From Agrobacterium vitis (lineage in GTDB: Bacteria; Pseudomonadota; Alphaproteobacteria; Rhizobiales; Rhizobiaceae), in assembly GCF_037039395.1 (NCBI RefSeq), contig NZ_CP146241.1:186001-250000 (forward strand): 64,000 nucleotides of DNA, in the 5' to 3' direction. Positions 1 to 8,756 of this stretch are shown one piece after another (within the stretch, counting starts at the first letter, position 1; each line of letters begins with the position of its first letter). The notes below the pieces were generated by a model. That model had not been told where the DNA came from and made no database searches. It saw nothing but the letters and a program-made list of their open reading frames with translations. A program made the position numbers and the translations under genes.

Positions 1-381
1 GTGAATTTCGCGCTGGAATCCACAGGCCGTCCCGAGGTTCTGGCCCAAGGCATCGAGACACTTGGCTTGCTGGGTATGATTGGTGTGGTCGGCGCGCCGA
101 AGCTTGGCACCAAGGCTGAGTTTGATGTCAACAACCTGCTGCTCAAGGGTCGCAGCATTCGGGGCATTGTGGAAGGTGACAGTGTGCCACAGATCTTTAT
201 TCCGCAACTGGTAGAGCTACACCGTCAAGGACGCTTCCCCTTTGATAAATTGGTCAAGTTCTACCCTCTTGCCGACATCAATCAGGCGGTCAAGGATAGT
301 GAAAGCGGTGTGACACTGAAGGCAATCTTGCGCATGCCGGGTTCCGGATATTCTTTCACAGCGCTGTGGACATTGATGTAA
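1..381 (+). CDS. Zinc-type alcohol dehydrogenase, C-terminal part (gene starts outside window)
   Basis: The visible 126 residues match the C-terminal part of medium-chain zinc alcohol dehydrogenases of the aryl-alcohol type: the end of the nucleotide-binding fold (ESTGRPEVL, then GLLGMIGVVGAP) and the last part of the catalytic lobe ending VTLKAILRMP. The zinc ligands would lie upstream of the window. The reading frame runs about 13 residues (GSGYSFTALWTLM) past the point where relatives usually stop, and an IS6 fragment begins about 70 bp downstream. The natural 3' end may therefore have been replaced by foreign DNA. Exact substrate cannot be judged. Confidence 0.75.
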   Translation: MNFALESTGRPEVLAQGIETLGLLGMIGVVGAPKLGTKAEFDVNNLLLKGRSIRGIVEGDSVPQIFIPQLVELHRQGRFPFDKLVKFYPLADINQAVKDSESGVTLKAILRMPGSGYSFTALWTLM

Positions 382-451
382 AAGTGGGACGTGTTGCATC
401 GATCCCATATACATTTTTCACATTCAGCGTCTGTGGGAAGCTTCACTTACT

Positions 452-658
452 GCTCATTATGTCCGATTTTGTGGTGACTGCGCAGCCCGTTCTGGCAGGC
501 AGCGCGTCATCATCTCTCATCAAACCGCGTGGCTCTGGGCTGAGAAATTCGTCAGACACTTTGCCAATGATCTCCAGAAGCGAGCTGCTGGCAAGCTTGG
601 AGATATCTGGCATCTTGATGAGGTTGCCATCACCAGCGGAGGAAAGACACAGATTTAA
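452..658 (+). pseudogene. IS6-family transposase, N-terminal half remnant
   Basis: Read in the frame ending at the TAA at 656-658, the sequence encodes RVIISHQTAWLWAEKF followed by a stretch ending WHLDEVAITSGGKTQI. This is the HTH region and the first DDE aspartate (HLDE) of IS6-family transposases. Upstream the match becomes ragged (an RFC near 464 fits the family start), so there are indels. There is no start codon, and the protein stops roughly where the family continues into WLWRAVD. The complementary C-terminal half lies at 10609-10915 on the same strand, on the other side of the metallophore locus. Confidence 0.75.
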
Positions 659-700
659 AGTGTTACAGCATCCCCAGTGCGTTTTATAAAACGCACGGCG
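648..700 (-). repeat. RIME-like intergenic palindromic repeat, partial copy A
   Basis: Read on the minus strand this matches the first half of the copy at 24743-24850: ACAGCGCCGTGCGTTTTATA, then the CGCAC arm, a short spacer and TGTAACACTTTAAAT. Only the first half is present. It resembles the Rhizobium intergenic mosaic element; the family name is from memory, while the similarity between copies is visible directly. Confidence 0.65.
677..696 (-). terminator. Perfect 20-bp palindrome after the ABC ATPase gene
   Basis: GTGCGTTTTATAAAACGCAC is a perfect inverted repeat located 10 bp beyond the stop codon of the minus-strand ATPase gene. It could fold at the end of the long minus-strand transcript. 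There is no following T-run, so terminator function is an inference; the palindrome is also the core of repeat copy A. Confidence 0.35.
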
Positions 701-705
701 CTGTG

Positions 706-1506
706 CTAAAATGCATGATTGGCGTGTCGGTGCGCCAATTCAACGTCAAAATGCGGTGGTGCGTCATGGGCGATTTCGACAAACCGCCCTTTGACGCGAA
801 ACACCTCTTCAATCAAGCCGCTTTCGGCCAGCGCGCGCGGCGCGCCGTCAAACATCAGTTCGCCTTTGCTCAGCAATGAGATCTGGTCGCAGATCGACAT
901 GGCCTGATTGAGATCGTGGATTGCCATAACAATGCTCACGCCCCGCTCTCGGCTCAGTTGATGAACGAGATTCAAGATCTCGATTTGATAGCCAATATCG
1001 AGAAATGAAGTGGGCTCGTCCAACAGCAGAATTTGGGCTTCCTGCGCAATTGCAGCTGATATCCATGCTCTCTGGCGCTCGCCGCCGGACAGTTCTTTGA
1101 GGCTTCTGTCCGCGAGATCGCTCAGGCCTGTGCTGTCCAACGCCCAATGGATGGCATCCTCATCCCGTTGGCTATAGCTTCTGAGCAGGCCAACATGGGC
1201 AAAGCGCCCTTGCCGAACCAATTGTGCGACTGTCATTTCGTCAGGCGCGGTTGGTTGCTGGGGCAAAAACGCCAGTTTTTTGGCCAATTGCCGCCTTGGC
1301 ATTGTATTCACAGGTGTGCCATCAATGGCCGCACTGCCCTCCTGTGGCACAATCAGTCCGGCCAATGCCTGAAGCGCTGTGCTTTTGCCAGAGCCATTCG
1401 GGCCGATCAGCGCCCGGATCTCCCCTGGCTTGATGGAGAGGGTCAGACGGTTGAGTGCTTTGCGCCGGGCATAATGGACGGACAGCCCCGAACAGGACAG
1501 CAACAT
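706..1506 (-). CDS. FecE-type ABC transporter ATP-binding protein (metallophore import)
   Basis: This 266-residue cytoplasmic ATPase would energise uptake through the two adjacent permeases. Walker A is GPNGSGKS at residues 35-42, the Q-loop is in LPQQP near 81-85, the signature LSGGERQR starts at 139, and Walker B with the catalytic Glu is LLLDEP near 160-165. Length and motif order are those of the iron-siderophore/cobalamin (FecE/FepC/BtuD) family. It is the last gene of a minus-strand run, 7 bp after the first permease. A palindrome follows the stop codon. The ligand is inferred from the neighbouring metallophore biosynthesis genes; the ATPase alone does not specify it. Confidence 0.9.
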   Translation of the reverse strand: MLLSCSGLSVHYARRKALNRLTLSIKPGEIRALIGPNGSGKSTALQALAGLIVPQEGSAAIDGTPVNTMPRRQLAKKLAFLPQQPTAPDEMTVAQLVRQGRFAHVGLLRSYSQRDEDAIHWALDSTGLSDLADRSLKELSGGERQRAWISAAIAQEAQILLLDEPTSFLDIGYQIEILNLVHQLSRERGVSIVMAIHDLNQAMSICDQISLLSKGELMFDGAPRALAESGLIEEVFRVKGRFVEIAHDAPPHFDVELAHRHANHAF

Positions 1507-1513
1507 GGGTTCC

Positions 1514-2551
1514 TCACGGTGTTTTTCGGATCAGAATAATCAGCACGGGAACCCCGAAAATGGCAGTGATAACGCCAATCGGAATTTCCTCTGCCTGTCC
1601 AAGAAGCCTGCCGATCAGGTCTCCCAGTGTAACAACAATAGCACCACAGGCGATGGTCATGGGCATGACCAATGCTGCCCTTTTGCCTGCGAATTTACGG
1701 GCAAGATGCGGCACCACCAGACCAACAAAAACAATTGGGCCAACCGTTGCGACAGCGCTTGACGCCAGCAAACAGGACAGGAGCAAGGCCAAAGAGAATT
1801 GAAGGCGGTAGGACAGGCCAAAGGAGCGTGCGACAGGCGCATCAAACCGCAGCAAATCAAGAGAACGTCGCAAAAACGGCAGCGCGAGCAGCCCAACCAC
1901 CGTGTAGGGAAAGAGGAATTTCACGTGCTCCCAGCTGCGCGCATAGAGGCTGCCTGACAACCAGTCGAGCAGAACTTCAAGCCTGTTGGAGCCCCAACCG
2001 GCAATAAGGCCGATGGCCAGCGCCTGCAACACGGCACCAACGGCAATGCCGCACAGCGTGATCCGCAACGGGCCGAGATCGTAGCGAAAGGCCAAAAGAT
2101 AGATCAAGCCGCCGGCGAGCATCCCTCCCAGCGTACCGACAGTGGGTAACCACCCCAAAGGCAGCTCAGGCAACACTGTTGTGCCCGTGTAGCGGATGTA
2201 CACGGACAAGAACAAAAATAAACTGACCGCCAGCGTGGCACCCTGGGAAACGCCCATAATGGAGGGATCCGCAAGAGGATTGCGGGTGATGTTTTGCAAC
2301 AACAGCCCCGCCAGCGCCAAATGAATACCGGCCAGCATTCCGATGAGAATGCGCGGAAAACGGATATCCCAGATAATCGACCGCGCCTCGTGAGAGCCAC
2401 CGCCCGTGAAAACCGCAAGGACATCGGCGGGCGGTATATCGACCACGCCAAGCAAAACAGCCACAATCGGTGTCAGCACCATCAGGACAAAGGCAACCAC
2501 CCAGATCCAAATGGGGACTTCGGTATTTCGAGCAGGAACAGCCGTGTCCAT
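1514..2551 (-). CDS. FecCD-family ABC permease
   Basis: Hydrophobic protein of 345 residues with about nine to ten membrane segments, and the family hallmark LLLQNITRNPLADPSIMGVSQGA-like loop near residues 85-105 (ITRNPLADP). I chose the start MDTAVPARN at 2551 rather than the ATG at 2611: the upstream permease ends at 2553, giving a one-base gap, and the extra 20 residues are polar and out of character. It would pair with the next gene as a heterodimeric channel for a metal-chelate complex. FVGLVVPHLAR, the coupling-helix region contacting the ATPase, is intact. Confidence 0.88.
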   Translation of the reverse strand: MDTAVPARNTEVPIWIWVVAFVLMVLTPIVAVLLGVVDIPPADVLAVFTGGGSHEARSIIWDIRFPRILIGMLAGIHLALAGLLLQNITRNPLADPSIMGVSQGATLAVSLFLFLSVYIRYTGTTVLPELPLGWLPTVGTLGGMLAGGLIYLLAFRYDLGPLRITLCGIAVGAVLQALAIGLIAGWGSNRLEVLLDWLSGSLYARSWEHVKFLFPYTVVGLLALPFLRRSLDLLRFDAPVARSFGLSYRLQFSLALLLSCLLASSAVATVGPIVFVGLVVPHLARKFAGKRAALVMPMTIACGAIVVTLGDLIGRLLGQAEEIPIGVITAIFGVPVLIILIRKTP

Positions 2552-2552
2552 C

Positions 2553-3566
2553 CTAGCCTCCGACCGCGATTTGGCGGCGTTGCACCAGATAGATGAAGAG
2601 CGGCCCGCCAAGCAGCGCGGTGATGATGCTCACCGGAAGTTCGCGCGGCGGCGCAATACTGCGTGCAATCACATCACCGGATACGACCATAAAGCCACCA
2701 ATAACGGCGGTTAAAATAATGTTCCAGACTGGCCCCTTGGCTTTGAGCAGTCGAGCGATATGGGGCGACGCCACACCAACAAAGGCCACAGGCCCAGCCA
2801 CAGGCACGACGCCCGCCACCGGGATAACCGCTATAAGCAGCAGCAGAGGTTTCCAAAACCGTAAATGCAAACCCATGCCTGCGGCCGCCTGTTCGCTCAA
2901 AGCCAGCATGGCAAGAACGCGATGGCAGGCCAACGCACCGACCACACCAATGCCAACCCAGGGAAGCATGAAGACAAGCTGCGGCCATGACCGCCCCTGA
3001 AAACCGCCAGAGAGCCAAAACAATAGCGATGGCACCTGCGGCCCGCTCGACAGGATAACCCATGTGGTGATGGCGCTGAGAAAAATGGAAATACTGATGC
3101 CACCCAGAGCCAGATGCAACGAACGCCCCACGCCGCCACGCGCAATCCAGAACGTCACAAGCGCTGCCGATATTCCGCCGAGCATTCCAATCAACGGATA
3201 ATAGACCGAGGAAAGCCAGGGCAAGAAAACGAAACACACCACGATTGGCGCGATGGCCCCAGACGTGACACCCGTTAACCCCGGTCCAGCCAATGGATTG
3301 CGTGTTAGCGTTTGCAGCAGATAGCCCGCCACACCCAGTCCAACCCCTGCTGCAAAAGCCGCAAGACTGCGCGGCAGGCGCAACGTCCAGACAAGAATGG
3401 AGTCAAGCTTGCCATCAGGTGCGAAGAGCACATGCAAAAGCGCCTCAGGCCGAATTGGCAATGTGCCCAGCATCAAGCCAGCAACAATCACCAGTGCGCT
3501 GGCGACCAGAAACAGGGTCGTCAGCGCCAACAGGTGCAGGTTGCCGTGTGAACTTGCTGCCTTCAC
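2553..3566 (-). CDS. FecCD-family ABC permease
   Basis: Second inner-membrane permease of the importer, 337 residues, starting MKAASSHGN. It carries the family loop LLQTLTRNPLAGPGLTGV near residues 84-101 and the ATPase-coupling segment FVGVASPHIARLL near 265. About nine or ten membrane spans are visible. It lies 8 bp downstream of the binding-protein gene and one base upstream of its partner permease, so translation is probably coupled. Two separate permease genes fit FecCD/FhuB-type siderophore systems rather than a BtuC homodimer. No TonB-dependent receptor occurs in the window, so outer-membrane passage must rely on a gene elsewhere. Confidence 0.88.
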   Translation of the reverse strand: MKAASSHGNLHLLALTTLFLVASALVIVAGLMLGTLPIRPEALLHVLFAPDGKLDSILVWTLRLPRSLAAFAAGVGLGVAGYLLQTLTRNPLAGPGLTGVTSGAIAPIVVCFVFLPWLSSVYYPLIGMLGGISAALVTFWIARGGVGRSLHLALGGISISIFLSAITTWVILSSGPQVPSLLFWLSGGFQGRSWPQLVFMLPWVGIGVVGALACHRVLAMLALSEQAAAGMGLHLRFWKPLLLLIAVIPVAGVVPVAGPVAFVGVASPHIARLLKAKGPVWNIILTAVIGGFMVVSGDVIARSIAPPRELPVSIITALLGGPLFIYLVQRRQIAVGG

Positions 3567-3574
3567 GACAGATG

Positions 3575-4543
3575 TTACTTCTGTACGCTGGCAGGGATCA
3601 GCTTTGACGCTTCCGCCTTCACATCAACAACAGGGAATGTATCGGGATAAAGGAAGTGAGCGGCCTCACGCAGCACCAGCTGTCGAGCAATCGGACCATT
3701 GGTTTCGACCCACTCATCACCAACGTAATAGACTCGATTGTTTTTGACGGCGGACAGCATTTTCCAGATTGGATTGTTTTCCTGTGGGCGATCTGGCCCA
3801 CTGTCATACACGAAGATGACCTGAGGGTCTTTTTCCAGCATGGTTTCGAGGCTGACCTCCATGCCAAACTTGCCGTCTTTCTGGGTTGGCCCGACGATGT
3901 TATCGCCGCCCAGCGCTGCGACAATCGAAGCCGCTGTATTTTCTGTGTGGAATGAAAATGGCGTATCACCGCCCCACATAATCTGAAAACGTGGATGAAC
4001 CCCCTTGGGGGCCTTCGCGGCATAATCTGTCATGTCACGCTTAAAATCTGCGTTGAGCTTTTCACCGTCCTGCGGCTTGCCCAGGAGTTTTGAAAGATCG
4101 GCAACCTCTTGATAACTTTGGCTTAAAAGCTCCATATTATAGGCGATATAGGGAGCGATCTTTTCATATTGCGCAGCATTGCCAACCGTATAGCGGCGCA
4201 TGGCAACGATAACGTCAGGCTTTGTCTCAGACAAAATCTCAAGGTTTGGCTTTGCCCGCTGCCCGATTTGAACCATGCCTTTCGTCAGACCCAGCAAATA
4301 ATCCGGGTTCCGATCAGGCATCATATAGGTCGTTGCGACAGGTTTGATACCAAGCGCAAGCGCCACATCCACACCAACATAGGAAACGGCAGCGACGCGC
4401 TGTGGATTGACCTTAACGTCAACAGACACGCCGCGATCATCCTTGATTGTAATCTTAGCGGCCTCATCGGCCATGGCAGAGCTGGATGCCAATGCCACAA
4501 GCAAACCCATCACTGGGCTAAGGCGCAAGCCTTTGACTTTCAT
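3575..4543 (-). CDS. FecB-type periplasmic metallophore-binding protein
   Basis: The 322-residue protein starts with a Sec signal peptide (MKVKGLRLSPVMGLLVALAS) likely cleaved after SSAMA. The mature part has the two-lobe class III binding-protein layout. The strand PQRVAAVSYVGVDVALALGI and the loop LGLTKGMVQIGQRAKPNLEIL are typical of FepB/FecB/BtuF-type proteins, which deliver metal chelates to FecCD permeases. It begins a four-gene import unit separated from the exporter gene by 367 bp, so this unit may have its own promoter. That interval holds metal-regulator-like half-sites. Ligand identity is inferred only from the neighbouring biosynthesis genes. Confidence 0.88.
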   Translation of the reverse strand: MKVKGLRLSPVMGLLVALASSSAMADEAAKITIKDDRGVSVDVKVNPQRVAAVSYVGVDVALALGIKPVATTYMMPDRNPDYLLGLTKGMVQIGQRAKPNLEILSETKPDVIVAMRRYTVGNAAQYEKIAPYIAYNMELLSQSYQEVADLSKLLGKPQDGEKLNADFKRDMTDYAAKAPKGVHPRFQIMWGGDTPFSFHTENTAASIVAALGGDNIVGPTQKDGKFGMEVSLETMLEKDPQVIFVYDSGPDRPQENNPIWKMLSAVKNNRVYYVGDEWVETNGPIARQLVLREAAHFLYPDTFPVVDVKAEASKLIPASVQK

Positions 4544-4910
4544 AATAGACTCTCCAAATTCAAGCGAATTGATAAAAAAGATGGTGTGATCGTCTCGATT
4601 GCGGCTTGCGCCGTATTCAAGACGGCACCCAGTACCGAAGCATAAAAAAAGACCCAGGTTTTCGACGAGGTGTTGTTGGGAAAATCCCTAACAATGAATC
4701 ATGAACATTACAATCATGTTTTACCTGCGATCGCCCAATTGATTTGCGCGACCTTGCGTTTCCTCAAAGCCATGAGAGTTTGCCAGGGAAAAGTGGGCAC
4801 CAATTTCCAAGACATACAAACGAAAACAATGACTTATAACATCATTCCGATTCCGGTTTTCTGTACGATGTTCTAGAGACTGTCTGGGTTCGATCTGAAC
4901 CTGACAGGCT
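4544..4910 (-). promoter_or_regulatory. Intergenic region before the import genes with hairpin and Zur-like half-sites
   Basis: AT-rich gap between exporter and importer. (1) 4880-4907: interrupted inverted repeat, CTGTC and GGTTC arms around AGATC, directly after the exporter stop codon, without a T-run. (2) 4831-4842: GACTTATAACAT, matching 9 of 12 positions of the Zur core ATGTTATAACAT and containing one full half-site. (3) 4704-4720: inverted repeat AACAT-N7-ATGTT. (4) A run of seven T on the minus strand near 4644-4650 could mark attenuation. Together these suggest metal-responsive control of the import genes, but only the sequence motifs are observed. Confidence 0.4.
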
Positions 4911-6329
4911 CTAACCGGCAGCAACCGTCGCTTTCGGCACAACAAGGCCGCTCCTTGTGTGTGCCAACCGCAAATCAGTGATAAAACGCCACCACAGCTG
5001 GATACTTGTCGTGGCAAAGCCAAGGCACAGCCCAAACCATATCCCGAGACTGCCCCAACCAAGCCAAAATCCGCTGACGAACATGGCGGGAATACCGATC
5101 AGCCAATAGCCAATCAACGTGCTGATCAGGCCCGATTTCGTGTTGCCCAATCCGCGCAACAGGCCGATGCAAATGTTCTGAGAACCCTTGAAGAACTGAT
5201 GGGCGATCGCAAACCAAAGTAATGTTGCTGCGAGCGAAGCCAGGGCAGGATCTATGGGCTCGGCAAGAAAAGGATGCAGCACAGATTGCGGTGCCAGAAC
5301 ATAAACCAAAGCAATGACGCTCATGGTCCCAAAACTGATCGTAAACGTTCGTCGCGCAATCGCACCAACCTCATCCAAACGGCCTTTACCAGCGGTTCTG
5401 CTCACAAGAATGGACGATCCCTGTGAGAGGCCAATGTTCAACTGATAGACAATATAGGCAAGCTGATTGACGATGTTGGATGCCGCCAGCGCAACCGGGC
5501 CAAACGTTCCCATCAGAACGGTGGCAAACGAGGTAATGGCAGCTTCCGATCCATAGGTCAGCGAGATCGGAGTACCCATTTTTACAATCTTTTTAACGGT
5601 GGCGGTTTGAGCGTGCCAGCCGTCCAGCACAAGCAGATCATTGAGCTTTTCATCGCGTTTGACCGTCCTGAAGTAAACGAAGAACGTCCAAAATTGCACG
5701 ATTGTGGTGGACAGACCTATGCCTGCCAATCCTAAATTCGGCATTCCAAACCAGCCGAAAATAAACAGGGCATTGAGCGCGGCATTGATGATGATGGATG
5801 CGATTGTGACAACCAGAAGAGACCCTGCCCTGCGCATTCCGACAGCAAATTGCCGCAGAACATTCAGCCACAACATCGGAACCAAACCCGGTGCCAAGGC
5901 TATCATAATGGGTTGAGCAAGAGCAACGACGGCAGGGCTTTGCCCCAAATAGCTCAGGGAGCAAGCAATCAAAACCAAAAGCGCGCCAGCACCAAGAGCA
6001 ACAAGGGTAGCCAGCAGCATCGCCGCCCTCAGAATATCGCGCACATCGTTACGCGCGATATCATCTATCAATGATGTGCCAGTGCGCTTTTCGCTTTGGC
6101 CCACCGAAGCTGCAATCATGTTGCCAACACCTGTGACCATACCAACGCACATGGTGCGGAACTGATTGTAAAGCAATATCGCAAGCCCGCCTGCGGCAAC
6201 AGCCTGCACGCCCAAAAAGGCCATCATAAACAGATCAGTGCTGGTCAGGGCGACCTGTGCAAATTGAATGCCGACAATGGGGGCAGCGAGGGATAAAATA
6301 GCGCGGTATTGGCGAAATTCAAAAGCCAT
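4911..6329 (-). CDS. MATE-family multidrug/metallophore exporter
   Basis: Inner-membrane protein of 472 residues with about twelve hydrophobic segments in two six-helix halves, typical of MATE antiporters, which use a proton or sodium gradient to expel small organic molecules. The N-terminal segment YRAILSLAAPIVGIQFAQ and later TMCVGMVTGVGNM are characteristic of the NorM branch. It lies 7 bp downstream of the SbnA-like gene in a run of biosynthesis genes, so secretion of the product of that pathway is the simplest role. Staphyloferrin B loci use an MFS exporter at the equivalent position, so this is a functional substitution rather than an orthologue. Confidence 0.88.
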   Translation of the reverse strand: MAFEFRQYRAILSLAAPIVGIQFAQVALTSTDLFMMAFLGVQAVAAGGLAILLYNQFRTMCVGMVTGVGNMIAASVGQSEKRTGTSLIDDIARNDVRDILRAAMLLATLVALGAGALLVLIACSLSYLGQSPAVVALAQPIMIALAPGLVPMLWLNVLRQFAVGMRRAGSLLVVTIASIIINAALNALFIFGWFGMPNLGLAGIGLSTTIVQFWTFFVYFRTVKRDEKLNDLLVLDGWHAQTATVKKIVKMGTPISLTYGSEAAITSFATVLMGTFGPVALAASNIVNQLAYIVYQLNIGLSQGSSILVSRTAGKGRLDEVGAIARRTFTISFGTMSVIALVYVLAPQSVLHPFLAEPIDPALASLAATLLWFAIAHQFFKGSQNICIGLLRGLGNTKSGLISTLIGYWLIGIPAMFVSGFWLGWGSLGIWFGLCLGFATTSIQLWWRFITDLRLAHTRSGLVVPKATVAAG

Positions 6330-6336
6330 GACGTTC

Positions 6337-7404
6337 CTATACTCCCATTGAGAACGCCGGAGCGCTCACCAAACGCATGGACTCTTGATAGGCATCGAAA
6401 AGCCCATGAACACCCATGTGCTTTGCTCCATCCAAAAGATGGCGCTCAATCAGCCAATCATCGTCATAAATACTATCAAGGTATTTCTCGCCCGCGTCAC
6501 AGACGAGAACAACCATTGTGCTATTGGGCTCAATAAGCGCCAATCGTTTCATGGCAACATGAATTGCCGCACCTGCGGTGCCACCGATCAGCAATCCTGT
6601 GCGGCGGGCAATCACACGCGCAGCACTAAAGGCATCAACGTCATCAACCGTCAGGCCTTCATCAATGAAGGCATGATCCACATTCGGACCAACGGTAAAT
6701 CCGCCCGGAGCACCGGCCCCCGTCTGCCAGTATTTTCCGGCGGGGCCACCAAAAATAATCGATCCCGTGGGTTCAACACCTATGCTGGTGACGTTGGAGC
6801 CAAGCATACGCAGCGCTTTGACTGTACCGCACAGGGTTCCACCCGTGCCAACGGCACCCACGAGATAATCAATGTCGGCATCGACGTCCCGCAGCAGTTC
6901 TTCCGCAAGCCCAATGTAGCCCAAATTATTATTGGGATTATAGTGCTGATCAGGCCAGAAGGCTCCGGTTGCGGCCACGATCTCTTCGGCCATGCGTCGG
7001 CGCTGCACCGTGCTGGGGCCTTCACCATTGCCTTCAACAAAAATCAGATCGGCTCCCATCGCTTTCATGGCGCGCAACTTGTCGCGTGACGCATGATGAT
7101 CAACAACCGCAGTAAACCGATAACCTCGCTCAAGGGCCACGAGCGCGAGCCCTGTGCCGGTATTGCCCGATGTTGGCTCCACGATATGCCCGCCGGGCTT
7201 AAGCTTGCCTTCACGTTCGGCGGCGAGGATCATCGCGCGCGCCATGCGCACTTTGCACGATCCTGTCGGATTGAACTGTTCCAATTTCAGCAAAAGTCGG
7301 CTTCCCGTGCCCGTTTTCGCAAGTTCGAGCATTGGCGTATCGCCAATCAACTCTGAGGCTTTCGCCTTGACGCAATCAAAAGAGTGACGATTGAGAATAT
7401 TCAT
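6337..7404 (-). CDS. SbnA-like PLP-dependent diaminopropionate-forming synthase
   Basis: A 355-residue fold-type II PLP enzyme of the cysteine synthase family. The cofactor lysine is K51 in NPTGSCKVR, the phosphate/substrate loop TSGNTG is at 78-83, and the glycine-rich VGTGGT loop near 190 is present. In staphyloferrin B synthesis SbnA joins O-phosphoserine and glutamate into a precursor that SbnB cleaves to 2,3-diaminopropionate. An SbnB-like and a SerK/SbnI-like gene are two and three genes away, which favours this role over cysteine synthesis. The start overlaps the decarboxylase stop by 4 bp (ATGA). An amino donor other than glutamate (such as aspartate) remains possible. Confidence 0.82.
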   Translation of the reverse strand: MNILNRHSFDCVKAKASELIGDTPMLELAKTGTGSRLLLKLEQFNPTGSCKVRMARAMILAAEREGKLKPGGHIVEPTSGNTGTGLALVALERGYRFTAVVDHHASRDKLRAMKAMGADLIFVEGNGEGPSTVQRRRMAEEIVAATGAFWPDQHYNPNNNLGYIGLAEELLRDVDADIDYLVGAVGTGGTLCGTVKALRMLGSNVTSIGVEPTGSIIFGGPAGKYWQTGAGAPGGFTVGPNVDHAFIDEGLTVDDVDAFSAARVIARRTGLLIGGTAGAAIHVAMKRLALIEPNSTMVVLVCDAGEKYLDSIYDDDWLIERHLLDGAKHMGVHGLFDAYQESMRLVSAPAFSMGV

Positions 7405-8756
7405 TGATCTATCCTCCAGGTGAAATGTTCACCTTGTTGAGACACAATAATTTTTGGAGGGAGCGGAAGCTGGTGAAACTCGCTCTCATTTTTGTCCATC
7501 TGATAGCCGGCAGTATTGGGATAGACAATCAGGTCGCCATGACGTGGCGTTGCGGGGAAAAAGATTTTTCGCCAGGTCAAAACGTCATATTCCATGCAAC
7601 TTGAGCCACCAATGGCAGCCCGAACTGGTATTTGCGCACGCGCTGCCCCGCGCTGAATGAGAGAGGGCGTGGGCAGAAATTCACTGTTCTTCCATTGCTC
7701 GGACAGGCTCATGCTCAGTCCGGCAACGGTGACAATGCCGTGGTCATCATTCTGCTTAAACCCCTGGACCGGGAACACCGTCATGCCCGCGCCATCCAGC
7801 AGCGCCCTTCCCGGCTCGAGATAGAGCTGTATCTTGGCGGCGCTGAGCTGTGCCGACAGGGTCGCATTTCCTGTCGGTGATTGCAGGATAGCATCCAGCA
7901 TATCTGCACCCGTGGGAGTTTGATAATTCGGATAAAACTGGCTGAAGCTCTTGCCTGCATGAAAGTGGCTGGGGTTGAGATTGGCGTTAAACGCGAGCCA
8001 ATCTTCTTCATCAACGTAACGGCAGGCAAAGCCTCCGCCAATCGAGATCGCATTGCAGGGAAATCCGCGCTCTCTTGCCTCTCTGCACCGCTCAATCAAC
8101 GCAGATGCCAGCTCTGCTCGTGGTGCAACGGCGTACCCGTCAAGATGGAACGAGAATCCGTCCATAATAATAGAGTGCCGGTTTTCGGCGCAGCGCTGCA
8201 AAGCTGTAGCAAGATCGTTTGGATTGAGACCAAAGCGGCTGTTTGGTGCCTTGGGCGGCAAGATGCGCAACAAAATCCGCAATGATCCTGTTTCAGATGC
8301 GATCATGATCGCCCGTTCAAGTTCGTCCAATGCATCAATCGCAACAATTGCCCGGTGTCGGGCTGACAACCATAGAAGCTCATCGCTTTTGGCGGCCCCT
8401 GTTACCCCGATGTTTTCACCACGGATGCCATTGGCAAGTGCATGGTGAAATTCAGGCACACTTGCGACATCGACCGAACCATTATGCTTGGCCACTTCGC
8501 GGAGCCATGCCGCCGCCTTATTGGCCTTTTTGCCATAAAACACATGCCCGTTAACGTTTCGATGGCGCAAAGCTGCCTGAAACGCCAGCAAGTTATCGGC
8601 AAAACTCTGCGGATGAACGAGGTGAAATGGGCCGTTGGCGACGTGTGCAATCTGATCCAGAATTTTGACATCACGCTTGATGTCGATCGCCCAAGGCCGC
8701 TCAATGGCCCGCATCGTATTGGGTGCAGCCCGTATCGTATTGGGTGCTATTTCCAT
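7401..8756 (-). CDS. Fold-type III PLP decarboxylase (SbnH/ornithine-diaminopimelate decarboxylase family)
   Basis: This 451-residue protein is an alanine-racemase-fold PLP decarboxylase. The lysine-bearing motif is FYGKKANK at 73-80. GFSFHLDGY, the phosphate-binding SIGGGFA and EPGRALLDGAG follow in the usual order. SbnH of staphyloferrin B removes CO2 from a diaminopropionate unit to leave diaminoethane, and this protein could create an ethylenediamine backbone here. The N-terminus has a small internal repeat (APNTIRA then APNTMRA), and a later ATG cannot be excluded as start. It overlaps the upstream gene by 10 bp and the downstream gene by 4 bp, so stoichiometric co-translation is likely. 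Confidence 0.82.
   Translation of the reverse strand: MEIAPNTIRAAPNTMRAIERPWAIDIKRDVKILDQIAHVANGPFHLVHPQSFADNLLAFQAALRHRNVNGHVFYGKKANKAAAWLREVAKHNGSVDVASVPEFHHALANGIRGENIGVTGAAKSDELLWLSARHRAIVAIDALDELERAIMIASETGSLRILLRILPPKAPNSRFGLNPNDLATALQRCAENRHSIIMDGFSFHLDGYAVAPRAELASALIERCREARERGFPCNAISIGGGFACRYVDEEDWLAFNANLNPSHFHAGKSFSQFYPNYQTPTGADMLDAILQSPTGNATLSAQLSAAKIQLYLEPGRALLDGAGMTVFPVQGFKQNDDHGIVTVAGLSMSLSEQWKNSEFLPTPSLIQRGAARAQIPVRAAIGGSSCMEYDVLTWRKIFFPATPRHGDLIVYPNTAGYQMDKNESEFHQLPLPPKIIVSQQGEHFTWRIDQ

Noticed and set aside
366..689. Plus-strand open frame beginning MDIDVKVGRV
   Set aside because: The conserved IS6 transposase reading is in another frame of the same bases; this frame shows no family similarity.
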